From positions 1 through 64,000 of the forward strand of contig NZ_JAFEJT020000012.1 of the NCBI RefSeq assembly GCF_018555435.2: DNA of 64,000 nt, read 5' to 3'. Made by a program: the position numbers and the translations under genes. Below the pieces are notes generated by a model, which worked only from the letters and a program-made list of their open reading frames with translations, was not told where the DNA came from and made no database searches. Shown one piece after another: positions 53,180 through 61,130 of the stretch (its first letter is position 1; every line of letters begins with the position of its first letter). Source of the stretch: Bifidobacterium amazonense (lineage in GTDB: Bacteria; Actinomycetota; Actinomycetes; Actinomycetales; Bifidobacteriaceae).

Positions 53180-53848
53180 TCACATGCCGGCGGCGCCTCC
53201 CGCCTGATGCTCGTAATAGTCGACGAGAGGAAGGAACAACTCATCGACCGTGGCGATGACGTCCGCTTCGGATAGGGGACGCATGTCACGCAGGATGGTA
53301 GCCCGGCCAAGCTCTCCGGGCATGCGTAGCAGTGATTCCGGCAGCTCACACGTGATGTCACCGCGCGCCCGCGCGTTTTCGACGGCCATTGCGATGCTAG
53401 GCCGATCGCTCATCATCGTGCGCTCATACAATTCGTGCGCGCTTACACCGAGCCAGTTGGCGTAGACGCCGAACTTGGCCAGCACCATCACCGCGTCGGA
53501 CTGTTTGCGATTGAGCTGCATGAGGATGGAGATGACGTCGCCTCTGAGCGTGCCGGTGTTCGGTCGCTCGATGGCGGCGAGACCTCGATGCCGTTTCACC
53601 GCGGCCACGAACAGTTCCGTGCGATTCGGCCATCGGCGGTACAGCACTGGTTTGCTGGTATGCGCCCGGGCGGCCACATTGTCGAAGGTGAACTCTTCGG
53701 CGCTACATGTGGCCAGTTGCTCCCATGCGGCCTCCAGAATGGCCGTCTCCAAGGCTTTGCCCCGGCGACGCGTCTGCTTCGGCACGGTATCCGCTTCCAT
53801 CGGTTCATCTTCATAGTTGCGCGGGCGTTGCATTTGGTGACTGTTCAC
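53180..53848 (-). CDS. TetR family transcriptional repressor
   Basis: Up to 222 aa; the N-terminal helix-turn-helix is RRGKALETAILEAAWEQLA, FTFDNVAARAHTSKPVLYRRWPNRTELFVAA. The C-terminal ligand domain is unassigned. The longest frame starts at GTG 53848; ATGs at 53833 and 53800 are also possible. It is divergent from a DHA2-type drug exporter, and the 100-bp spacer holds two matching palindromes, so it most likely represses the exporter and itself until a drug or metabolite binds. Confidence 0.9.
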   Translation of the reverse strand: MNSHQMQRPRNYEDEPMEADTVPKQTRRRGKALETAILEAAWEQLATCSAEEFTFDNVAARAHTSKPVLYRRWPNRTELFVAAVKRHRGLAAIERPNTGTLRGDVISILMQLNRKQSDAVMVLAKFGVYANWLGVSAHELYERTMMSDRPSIAMAVENARARGDITCELPESLLRMPGELGRATILRDMRPLSEADVIATVDELFLPLVDYYEHQAGGAAGM

Positions 53849-53861
53849 ATCGCCATTCTAC

Positions 53862-53881
53862 AAGATACCATGGCGTTTCTT
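53862..53881. promoter_or_regulatory. predicted TetR operator 1
   Basis: AAGATACCATGGCGTTTCTT has half-sites AAGATAC and GTTTCTT (symmetric at 6 of 7 positions). It lies just upstream of the exporter promoter's -10 TATAAT (53895-53900). Confidence 0.65.
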
Positions 53882-53894
53882 ATTTGCGGATGGC

Positions 53895-53900
53895 TATAAT
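53895..53900 (+). promoter_or_regulatory. -10 box of the MFS exporter promoter
   Basis: A consensus TATAAT between the two operators. No good -35 hexamer is seen at the expected place, which operator 1 overlaps. Confidence 0.5.
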
Positions 53901-53914
53901 CATCCATAATTCAT

Positions 53915-53934
53915 AAGAAACTTATCAGTATCTT
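53915..53934. promoter_or_regulatory. predicted TetR operator 2
   Basis: AAGAAACTTATCAGTATCTT; read on the other strand it has the same half-sites as operator 1 (AAGATAC and GTTTCTT) with a different 6-bp centre. It lies downstream of the predicted transcription start. Confidence 0.65.
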
Positions 53935-53948
53935 AGAGAGGTTAAGCT

Positions 53949-55460
53949 ATGGATGACACGAGCGGGAGGAACCTGAACCGCTCCCTGATCTGCCTATGCG
54001 CGGCAGAACTGGTGATGATGGTCAATACCACCGCGTTCAACGTGGCGCTGCCGAATATCGCCGAATCGTTCGAGGCAGGCACGGCGGAACAGCAGTGGGT
54101 CGTCTCCAGCTACAATCTCGCGTTCGCCGCCGTGGTCCTGCTGGCCGGATTCCTTGGCGACCGGCTCGGCCATCTGAGAACCATGCTTGCCGGATTGGGC
54201 ATGTTCGTTATCGCATCCGCGATCGGCCTTATGGCAGGAAATGTTCCGATGCTGCTCGTCTCGCGGGCAATCATGGGCGCCGGTGCAGGCGTGGTCATCC
54301 CGATGGGGCAGGCGCTGCTTGGCATCCTGTTCCGCGGCTCCGAACTGTCTCACGCCATGACCACTTGGGCGATAGCCGGCACGTTGGGCGTGCCGTTCGG
54401 CCCGCTCGTCGGCGGGGCGCTTACCGCGATGCTGGGATGGCGCGGCATCTTCGGGTTCGATGGCGTGGTGTTCCTCGCCGTGATCGCGGTCATCCGCATG
54501 AATGTTCCGCAGACGGGCGCATCGCACGAATCCCGGGCGTTGCATGTGCCGTGGGCGTCGGTGGCGATGATGTTCGCCGGATTCACCCTGTTCTCGGCAG
54601 GTCTGGTCAATGCGCAGCACGGTATTCTGGCAGCGAACGCATGGGTTCCGATGGCGGTCGGCATCGTGCTGGCAACGGGATTCGTGCTGCATGACCACGC
54701 GTCCCGCAACCCGCTGATGGAGCTCGGATTGATGAAGGACCCCTCGTTCGCGGCCTGTGCACCGGCGTTGATGATGCTGAACTTCTCAATGTACGGCATC
54801 ATATTCATCATGCCCACCTATCTGGAGACGGTGCTGGACCATGGCGCGCTGATAGGCGGAATGATGCTGATGCCGTTGGTCGTCGCGTCCATCGTGGGAG
54901 CGCGGATGAACGACTGGATTGTCTCCGGAGTTGGTTCACGCGGCACGAGCCTGCTGGCCTTGGGATGTCTGGCCATCGGTATGCTGACGATCGGAGCCGC
55001 CATGCGGCTGCCGGAAGGAATAGCGGGACAGTCGACGATGATGGCCGGTCAGATCGTAGCCGGTTTCGGTTTGGGCGTCGGCCAGCCGGCGATGCTGACC
55101 TGGGCCATGGGCCGCGTACCGGTCGAACGATCCGGTGCTGGCTCCAGTTTGCTGACCGTGTTCCGTCAATTCGGATCCATCATCGGCGTTGGAATCTTCG
55201 GCAGCATACAAAGCGGACTCTATATGACGAGATTCCACGATTTCGCGCAGTCCGCCGGGGCGGACCCGCAATCCGCCGGAGCCGCGCCGTTGGACTTCCA
55301 ACGGGCGGCCGGACTTACCGGCACAGCCGGTGACCTGATACGACAGACGGCTTCCCGCGCCTATGAATCCGCGATGACCGGCAGCTTTACCACGGCGGCC
55401 ACGGTCATCGTCATCTCCTGCGGAGTCGTCGCACTGATATCCCGAAAAACACCGCAGTGA
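53949..55460 (+). CDS. MFS drug exporter, DHA2/EmrB-QacA type (14 helices)
   Basis: 503-aa transporter with fourteen hydrophobic segments. Motif A is GFLGDRLGHLRTM (after helix 2), motif C-like text is GTLGVPFGPLVGGALTAMLGWRGIF, and MNTTAFNVALPNIAESF at the N-terminus matches motif D1 of the DHA2 family, known for proton-driven efflux of lipophilic drugs. It starts with ATG 53949 after GAGAGG, is divergent from a TetR gene, and sits inside the accessory region between ychF-end copies C and A, which suggests acquisition as a regulated efflux cassette. Confidence 0.9.
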   Translation: MDDTSGRNLNRSLICLCAAELVMMVNTTAFNVALPNIAESFEAGTAEQQWVVSSYNLAFAAVVLLAGFLGDRLGHLRTMLAGLGMFVIASAIGLMAGNVPMLLVSRAIMGAGAGVVIPMGQALLGILFRGSELSHAMTTWAIAGTLGVPFGPLVGGALTAMLGWRGIFGFDGVVFLAVIAVIRMNVPQTGASHESRALHVPWASVAMMFAGFTLFSAGLVNAQHGILAANAWVPMAVGIVLATGFVLHDHASRNPLMELGLMKDPSFAACAPALMMLNFSMYGIIFIMPTYLETVLDHGALIGGMMLMPLVVASIVGARMNDWIVSGVGSRGTSLLALGCLAIGMLTIGAAMRLPEGIAGQSTMMAGQIVAGFGLGVGQPAMLTWAMGRVPVERSGAGSSLLTVFRQFGSIIGVGIFGSIQSGLYMTRFHDFAQSAGADPQSAGAAPLDFQRAAGLTGTAGDLIRQTASRAYESAMTGSFTTAATVIVISCGVVALISRKTPQ

Positions 55461-55594
55461 ACGATACCGAATTGTGCAGGACCCGTCCCCGGGCCCCATA
55501 TCCCTGCGGCCCTTTACTCCCTGCAAAGGGGATATCGCAATCTCCCGCCCATGCAAGGACGCATTACGTCCCCAAATTACATGTCACCAGACAC

Positions 55595-55631
55595 TGAGGG
55601 CCTTGGAATCATCGGAATTCCAAGGCCCTCA
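55595..55631 (-). terminator. hairpin after ychF (copy A, genuine end)
   Basis: TGAGGGCCTTGGAA pairs with TTCCAAGGCCCTCA (14 bp, 9-base loop), directly downstream of the ychF stop. There is no U-tract. The same hairpin recurs at 51433-51467 and, degenerate, at 52863-52894. Confidence 0.7.
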
Positions 55632-55645
55632 ACACTAATCAGCAA

Positions 55646-56743
55646 TCACTTTTTGCTGACATTGAACTTGAACTCGACGATGTCGCCGTCCTGCATGACG
55701 TAGTCGCGGCCCTCCTGACGGAGCTTGCCCTCCTCCTTGATCTTGACCATGGAGCCTTCGGCGGCGACGAAGTCGTCGTAGGAGACGATGTCGGCCTTGA
55801 TGAAGCCCTTCTCGAAGTCGGTGTGGATCACGCCGGCAGCCTGCGGGGCGGTCCAGCCCTTGTGGATCTGCCAGGCACGCACCTCCTTTTCGCCGGCGGT
55901 GAGGAAGGTCTGCAGGCCGAGGATGTCGAAGCCGACGCGGGCCAGCTGGTCGAGGCCCGACTCGGCGAGTCCGGCGTCGGCAAGCATCTCGCGGGCGTCC
56001 TCCTCGTCGAGGTCCGTCAGGTCGGCCTCGAACTGGGCGTTGAGGAACACGGCCGGCGCGGGCGCGACCGACGCGGCGAGCTTCGTCTTGAGCTCGTCGT
56101 TGGACAGCTCGTCGTCGTCCACGTTGAACACGTAGATGAACGGCTTGGCGGTCATCAGGTGCAGGTCGTAGATGTCGTCCTTGTCGATCTTGCCGGCGGC
56201 GGCCGCATGGTCGATCGTCTCGCCGTCCTCGAGGATGGCCTTGGCCTTCTTCACGGCCTCGAGATACGCCGGCTCGATCTTCTTGCCACGCAGGTCCTTC
56301 TCGAGCTTCGGCAGCGCGTTCTCGATGGTCTGCATGTCGGCGAGGATCAGCTCGGTGTTGATCGTGTCGATGTCGTCGGCCGGATCGACCTTGCCGTTGA
56401 CGTGGACGATGTCGTCGTCCTTGAACGCGCGCACGACCTCGCAGATCGCGTCGGCCTCGCGGATGTTGGCAAGGAACTTGTTGCCCAGGCCCTCGCCCTC
56501 CGAGGCGCCCTTGACAATGCCGGCGATGTCGACGAACGTGACGGTCGCGGGCACGATCTTCTCGGTGTGCACGAGCTCGGCGAGCACGGGCAGGCGCTTG
56601 TCGGGCAGCGGCACGATGCCGGTGTTCGGCTCGATCGTGGCGAACGGATAGTTTTCCGCGAGGACATTATTGCGCGTCAGCGCGTTGAACATGGTCGACT
56701 TGCCGACGTTCGGCAGGCCGACGATTCCGATAGTAAGAGACAT
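55646..56743 (-). CDS. ychF: redox-regulated ribosome-associated ATPase YchF
   Basis: OBG-family P-loop protein that binds ATP, 365 aa. G1 GLPNVGKSTMFNAL, G3 DIAGIVKGASEGEGLGN, G4 region INTEL...NVDDDEL (YchF uses NxxE in place of NKxD) and a C-terminal TGS domain ending in MQDGDIVEFKFNVSKK. Start ATG 56743; an upstream ATG would add seven residues. Its last ~13 codons and terminator are repeated twice downstream within 4 kb (51433-51528 and 52863-52959). Confidence 0.96.
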   Translation of the reverse strand: MSLTIGIVGLPNVGKSTMFNALTRNNVLAENYPFATIEPNTGIVPLPDKRLPVLAELVHTEKIVPATVTFVDIAGIVKGASEGEGLGNKFLANIREADAICEVVRAFKDDDIVHVNGKVDPADDIDTINTELILADMQTIENALPKLEKDLRGKKIEPAYLEAVKKAKAILEDGETIDHAAAAGKIDKDDIYDLHLMTAKPFIYVFNVDDDELSNDELKTKLAASVAPAPAVFLNAQFEADLTDLDEEDAREMLADAGLAESGLDQLARVGFDILGLQTFLTAGEKEVRAWQIHKGWTAPQAAGVIHTDFEKGFIKADIVSYDDFVAAEGSMVKIKEEGKLRQEGRDYVMQDGDIVEFKFNVSKK

Positions 56744-56846
56744 GAGTCCCAGTATTGGCGGCAAGGTGGACGTAGCCGGCCCGGACCGCGATGCGGTATG
56801 TCGCCGTCCGGAGGCCGGACAAACGCCGACCGGACGCCGGACGCCG

Positions 56847-58700
56847 CTAGGCCATCGGGATCGTCAGCCGCACCGAGTCGAGGTCGATGTCGAAGTCGGA
56901 CAGCGGCACGGCGGCGAGGCGTTTCGAGTTGTTGTAGACCGCGAGCGCGAGCCGGTGTCCCGCGCGTACGGTCCAGTCGGTGGCGAGCAGGTCGAACGTC
57001 ACGTCCATCCATTCGCCGACCGGCGTGGGCGTGAATTCGGCGAACGAGTCCTTGTGCGCGGTGGCGATCCAGCCGCGCGTGACCATGTTGTGCATTTCGT
57101 GCGACTTGCGCGGCACGCAGACGGGGAAGATCGCCTTGTCGTCGTCGGACGTGCCACCTGCCGGCGGACGCTTCTCCTTGAGTTCGACGAGCGCGTGGAT
57201 GTCCTCGCTCACCTGCACGTAGTTGCCTTCGCCGTATTCGATCAGCGATGCGCACAGGTTCGTGTCGGCGGCGCCGGCTTTGACGCGCAGGCTGAGCCGC
57301 GGCGTGCCGGAGATGTGCCGGCCGTGTTCCAACGGAGCGCCGATGGCGAGCAGCCGGTCGTCGTGCGCGGCGTGCGATTCGGCGTACGTCGTGAGTTCCC
57401 TGATGCGCGCGCCCTTGATCGTCACGATGTGCGCCGGTGCGGCGGTCCGCGCCGCATCGGACGCGGCTTGCGCATCATCGTGCGCATCGTCATGCGCGTC
57501 GCCGGTCGCGGCGTCGTCGTCGAGCACTTCCAGCGTGCCGAGTCGCACGTCCGCTCCCCCACGCACACCGAACGTGCGCGGCGCGGCTCCCGGCACGGGC
57601 CAGCTCGCATACTCGTGCCAGTTGCCGTCCGGATCCTCGATCGAGGCCTCGGGCTCGTCCATGATGCCGTTGTCGACACCCTTGAGCCAGTAGTCGAACC
57701 AGCGTTCGAGCGTCGCGAGCCACATGTCGTGCCTCACGTCGAATGGGTCGTCGTGCGCGTACTGGTGCAGCCAGATCTTGCGCGGCACGCCGCACTCCCC
57801 CAACGCCTTCCAGTACGTGTCGACCTGGTTCATCATCACGTTGAGGTCGTTGACGCCGTGCACGAGGAACACGCTGGCCTTGAACCGGTCGACGTGCGCG
57901 CGGTAGTCGCGTTCGCCCCAGAATTCGTTGTAGCTGCGGTGTTCCTTGTCGGCTCCGTCGTGCAGACGCCGCCAGCCGCCTTTGGTGTTGAACCGTTGCA
58001 GCTTGCCGTCGGCGGTGGATTGCAGGGTGACGGCGAAGTTGTCCGGCTCGAACCAGCCGCCGTCGGCGTCGTCTCCGTTGAGCAGCGCGCCGTGCGGGTG
58101 ATACCAGTCGTACTGGCTGGAGATCGCGGAGATCGGCACGATGGTTTTGAGCCCCTCGATGCCGGTGGCGGCCATGCCGTTGGGCACGGAGCCGTCGTAG
58201 GACTTGCCGATCGCGCCGACGAGCCCGGACGCCCAGTAGGCGGTCATCTCGTTGTCCGGCGTGCGCCTGTCGCGGGTCATGTAGCCTTTCGCACGCCCGT
58301 TGAGCCAGTCGACGACCGCGTTGGCGGAGGCGATGTCCTTCGGCCCGCCGATGTCGCAGAAGCCTTCGGACAGCGCGGTGCCGGACGTGGCGAGCAGGAT
58401 CACCGCGTAGCCGCGCGGCACGAAATAGTTGTCGTAGAAGAACGGGAACAGTTTAAGCGGACTGTTCCACTTGTCCTCCGGATGCGAGTATTCGAACTTC
58501 TCGCCGTGCCGGTCGTACAGCTCGTAGTACGGGCTCGGGTCCATGATGACGGGGATCCTCGCCTCGCCGTCGAGTTCGCGCGGGCGGATGATGTCGGCGC
58601 GCACCAGGTCGTTGCGCCCGTCCGCGTCGCCGTCGAACGGCAGTTCGATGTAGACGAACTCGCGGATCGCGTTCTCGTACGAGTACTGCATGTCACCCAT
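56847..58700 (-). CDS. S15 family X-Pro dipeptidyl-peptidase-like hydrolase
   Basis: 617-aa alpha/beta hydrolase of the CocE/NonD and PepX group. Nucleophile elbow GAIGKSYDGSV (S167), VHGVNDLNVMM holds the acid region, and HQYAHDDPFDV carries the His. The C-terminal jelly-roll domain (HYVQVSEDIH-like through GHRLALAVYNNS) matches PepX. PepX removes X-Pro dipeptides from N-termini. An Ala/Asp/His insertion (DAATGDAHDDAHDDAQ, about residues 440-470) is unlike the family and looks like a repeat-derived linker. ATG 58700 (or 58691). It heads downstream from sdaA on the same strand. Confidence 0.85.
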   Translation of the reverse strand: MGDMQYSYENAIREFVYIELPFDGDADGRNDLVRADIIRPRELDGEARIPVIMDPSPYYELYDRHGEKFEYSHPEDKWNSPLKLFPFFYDNYFVPRGYAVILLATSGTALSEGFCDIGGPKDIASANAVVDWLNGRAKGYMTRDRRTPDNEMTAYWASGLVGAIGKSYDGSVPNGMAATGIEGLKTIVPISAISSQYDWYHPHGALLNGDDADGGWFEPDNFAVTLQSTADGKLQRFNTKGGWRRLHDGADKEHRSYNEFWGERDYRAHVDRFKASVFLVHGVNDLNVMMNQVDTYWKALGECGVPRKIWLHQYAHDDPFDVRHDMWLATLERWFDYWLKGVDNGIMDEPEASIEDPDGNWHEYASWPVPGAAPRTFGVRGGADVRLGTLEVLDDDAATGDAHDDAHDDAQAASDAARTAAPAHIVTIKGARIRELTTYAESHAAHDDRLLAIGAPLEHGRHISGTPRLSLRVKAGAADTNLCASLIEYGEGNYVQVSEDIHALVELKEKRPPAGGTSDDDKAIFPVCVPRKSHEMHNMVTRGWIATAHKDSFAEFTPTPVGEWMDVTFDLLATDWTVRAGHRLALAVYNNSKRLAAVPLSDFDIDLDSVRLTIPMA

Positions 58701-58738
58701 GTGGTCTTGTCTGTCCTTTCGTAGGTATGGCCGGCCGC

Positions 58739-60196
58739 TCAGCATTCGACGACGTTGACGGCGAGCCCGCCCTGCGACGTCTCCTTGTATTTGGCCATCA
58801 TGTCCTCGCCGGTGTCCTTCATGGTCTTGATGGCCTGGTCGAGCGTGACGATGTGCGATCCGTCGCCGAGCATGGCCATGCGCACCGCATTGATGGCGGT
58901 GTTCGCGGCCATCGCGTTGCGTTCGATGCACGGGATCTGCACGAGTCCGCCGACCGGGTCGCAGGTGAGTCCCAGATTGTGTTCGATGCCGATTTCGGCC
59001 GCGTTCTCGACCTGCGCGGACGTGCCGCCGACGACCGCGCACAGGCCGGCCGCGGCCATCGAGCAGGCCGAACCGACCTCGCCCTGGCAGCCGACCTCCG
59101 CGCCGGAGATCGACGCGTTGCGTTTGAACAGGTAGCCGACCGCGCCGGCGGTGAGCAGGAACGTGACGATGCCGTCCTCGTCGGCCGAGTCGACGAAATG
59201 CCAGTAGTATTCGAGCACGGCCGGGATGATGCCCGCCGAGCCGTTGGTCGGCGCGGTCACGATGCGTCCGCCGCCCGCGTTCTCCTCGCTCACGGCGAGC
59301 GCGAACAGGTTGACCCATGCGGCGTCGGACGATTCGAGCACCGCGTCCGAACGCCGGCGCCGGTTGAGCAGGTCGCTGTTGGCGGACAGGCGCGCGTACA
59401 TCTTGGGCGCGCGCCGCGGCACGTCGAGTCCGCCGGGCAGGGTCTTCGCGGGGCTCATGCAGCCGTTGAGCACGCATTCATGCATGGTCGTCCACACGCG
59501 CAGCAGTTCGGCGCGCACCTGTTCGGCGGGACGCATCGCGATTTCGTTCGCCCAGACGATGTCGGCGATGGGCATGCGCTCGCGTTTGCAGATCGCGAGC
59601 AGTTCGCTGCCGGACGTGAAGTTGTACGGCACGTCCGGCCCGAAGTCGACGGACGACGATTCGTCCTCGTCGGCGAACGACGTGCCTGCCGGGGGCCGGT
59701 CGTGGATGCCGATCATGAGATCGTCACGGTGCCCTTTGCGGATGAAACCGCCGCCGATCGAATACCAGACCTGTTCGTCGACGAGGTTGCCGGACGCGTC
59801 GAACGCCTGGAACCGCATGCCGTTGGGGTGGGCGGCCATGCGCTGCCACAGTTCGAAGACGACGTCGTGCTCGTAGTCGAAATCGATGTCCTTGACGCCG
59901 GCGAGCGTGAGCCGTCCGGTCTGTTCGCATTCCTGTTTGATGGTGAGCACGTGCGCGGTGTCGACGGTGGCCGGCAGGCTCCCTTCCAGCCCGGCCACGG
60001 CGGCCCGGTCGGTGCCGTGGCCCATGCCGGTCAAGGCGAGCGAACCGTACAGCGTGGTGCGCACGCGGGAGACGCGGTCGATCAGTCCTCCGGAGACGAG
60101 CGATGCGGCGAATTCGTGCGCGGCGCACATCGGTCCGACCGTGTGCGACGAGCTTGGGCCTACGCCGATTTTGAACATGTCGAGGATGCTGAACAT
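58739..60196 (-). CDS. sdaA: L-serine ammonia-lyase (single-chain, iron-sulfur)
   Basis: Converts L-serine to pyruvate and ammonia. 485 aa combining beta (FSILDMFKIGVGPSSSHTVGP) and alpha domains, as in E. coli SdaA. Cysteines expected to hold the [4Fe-4S] cluster are in GCQGEVGSACSMA and CDPVGGLVQIPC, with the substrate region NGSAGIIPAVLEYY. No regulatory ACT domain is seen. Start ATG 60196 has AAGGAG upstream. It lies 38 bp upstream of the S15 hydrolase gene, so co-transcription is likely. Confidence 0.94.
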   Translation of the reverse strand: MFSILDMFKIGVGPSSSHTVGPMCAAHEFAASLVSGGLIDRVSRVRTTLYGSLALTGMGHGTDRAAVAGLEGSLPATVDTAHVLTIKQECEQTGRLTLAGVKDIDFDYEHDVVFELWQRMAAHPNGMRFQAFDASGNLVDEQVWYSIGGGFIRKGHRDDLMIGIHDRPPAGTSFADEDESSSVDFGPDVPYNFTSGSELLAICKRERMPIADIVWANEIAMRPAEQVRAELLRVWTTMHECVLNGCMSPAKTLPGGLDVPRRAPKMYARLSANSDLLNRRRRSDAVLESSDAAWVNLFALAVSEENAGGGRIVTAPTNGSAGIIPAVLEYYWHFVDSADEDGIVTFLLTAGAVGYLFKRNASISGAEVGCQGEVGSACSMAAAGLCAVVGGTSAQVENAAEIGIEHNLGLTCDPVGGLVQIPCIERNAMAANTAINAVRMAMLGDGSHIVTLDQAIKTMKDTGEDMMAKYKETSQGGLAVNVVEC

Positions 60197-60295
60197 GCGA
60201 TGCTCCTTCCGTTGCCGTTGATCGTGCGGCCGGCATGGTCGCGTTGCGCTGACTGTGCCGGCCGTCCGCGTGCGTTGACGCCGTTGGAGGACAGG

Positions 60296-61099
60296 TTAGG
60301 CCTCGATCGCGTCCACCGCGTTAATGACCGCGCCGCGGAAGCCGTCCTTCTCGAGTTGGACGACGCCGCGGATCGTGGTGCCGCCGGGCGAGCAGACGGC
60401 GTCCTTCATCGCGCCGGGGTGCGTTTCGGTGGCCATGTACAGGGCGCCCACGCCTTCGACCATCTTGGCGGCCATACGGTAGGCGGCGGCGCGCTGCAGG
60501 CCGTATTTGACGCCGGCGTCGCCGAGCGCCTCGATGTACATGTCGGTGAACGCGGGCGCGCAGCCGGCGATGCACATGGCGATGTTCATGTGCGCGGTGT
60601 CGACGCGTTCGATCAGGCTGATCGGCGAGAACAGCGCCTCGAACGTCGCCGTCTGCGCGTCGGTGAGCGTGTGGTCCGCTTCGGTGACGAGCACGCCCTT
60701 GCCGACGGCCATCGGCGTGTTCGGGATCGTGCACTGCACGTGCATGTCAGCGAACGCGTCACCGAACAGGTCGCGGTACTTGGCGAGATCCCAGCCGGCG
60801 GCGATCGAGACGACGATCTTGCCGGGCTTGGCGAGTTCGTTCACGATCGGTCCGACGACGGATTCGATCTGGTACGGCTTGATCGCGACGATCACGACGT
60901 CGGCCGCGACGGCGACTTCGGTCGCGCTGCGCAGCGGGCGCGCGCCGAGTTCGGCCGTGGTCTTCTCGAGTTTGTCGTAGTGTGCGGCGCAGGCGACGAT
61001 GCTGCCGCCGTTCACGACGCCGGCGTCGACGAGCCCGCGCGCGATGGCCTGGGCCATGTTGCCGTAGCCGATGAACCCGATGGTCAGATCCATGCTCAT
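60296..61099 (-). CDS. proC: pyrroline-5-carboxylate reductase
   Basis: Last step of proline synthesis: P5C + NAD(P)H to proline. 267 aa; N-terminal GFIGYGNMAQAIARGLVDAG Rossmann loop, VIVAIKPYQIESV, NTPMAVGKGV and the C-terminal GSPGGTTIRGV-type block SPGGTTIRGVVQLEKDGFRG that binds the proline side. ATG 61099 is preceded by AAAGGA. It sits between sdaA and a proline-iminopeptidase-like gene, 31 bp after the latter, all on one strand. Confidence 0.95.
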   Translation of the reverse strand: MSMDLTIGFIGYGNMAQAIARGLVDAGVVNGGSIVACAAHYDKLEKTTAELGARPLRSATEVAVAADVVIVAIKPYQIESVVGPIVNELAKPGKIVVSIAAGWDLAKYRDLFGDAFADMHVQCTIPNTPMAVGKGVLVTEADHTLTDAQTATFEALFSPISLIERVDTAHMNIAMCIAGCAPAFTDMYIEALGDAGVKYGLQRAAAYRMAAKMVEGVGALYMATETHPGAMKDAVCSPGGTTIRGVVQLEKDGFRGAVINAVDAIEA

Positions 61100-61130
61100 G
61101 ATGTGTTCCTTTCGTTGCATGTGTTGCTTG

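Noticed and set aside
50000-55600. An integrated phage or integrative element with its own recombinase.
   Set aside because: No integrase, transposase, replication or structural gene is visible between the ychF-end copies, so only an insertion hotspot is proposed.
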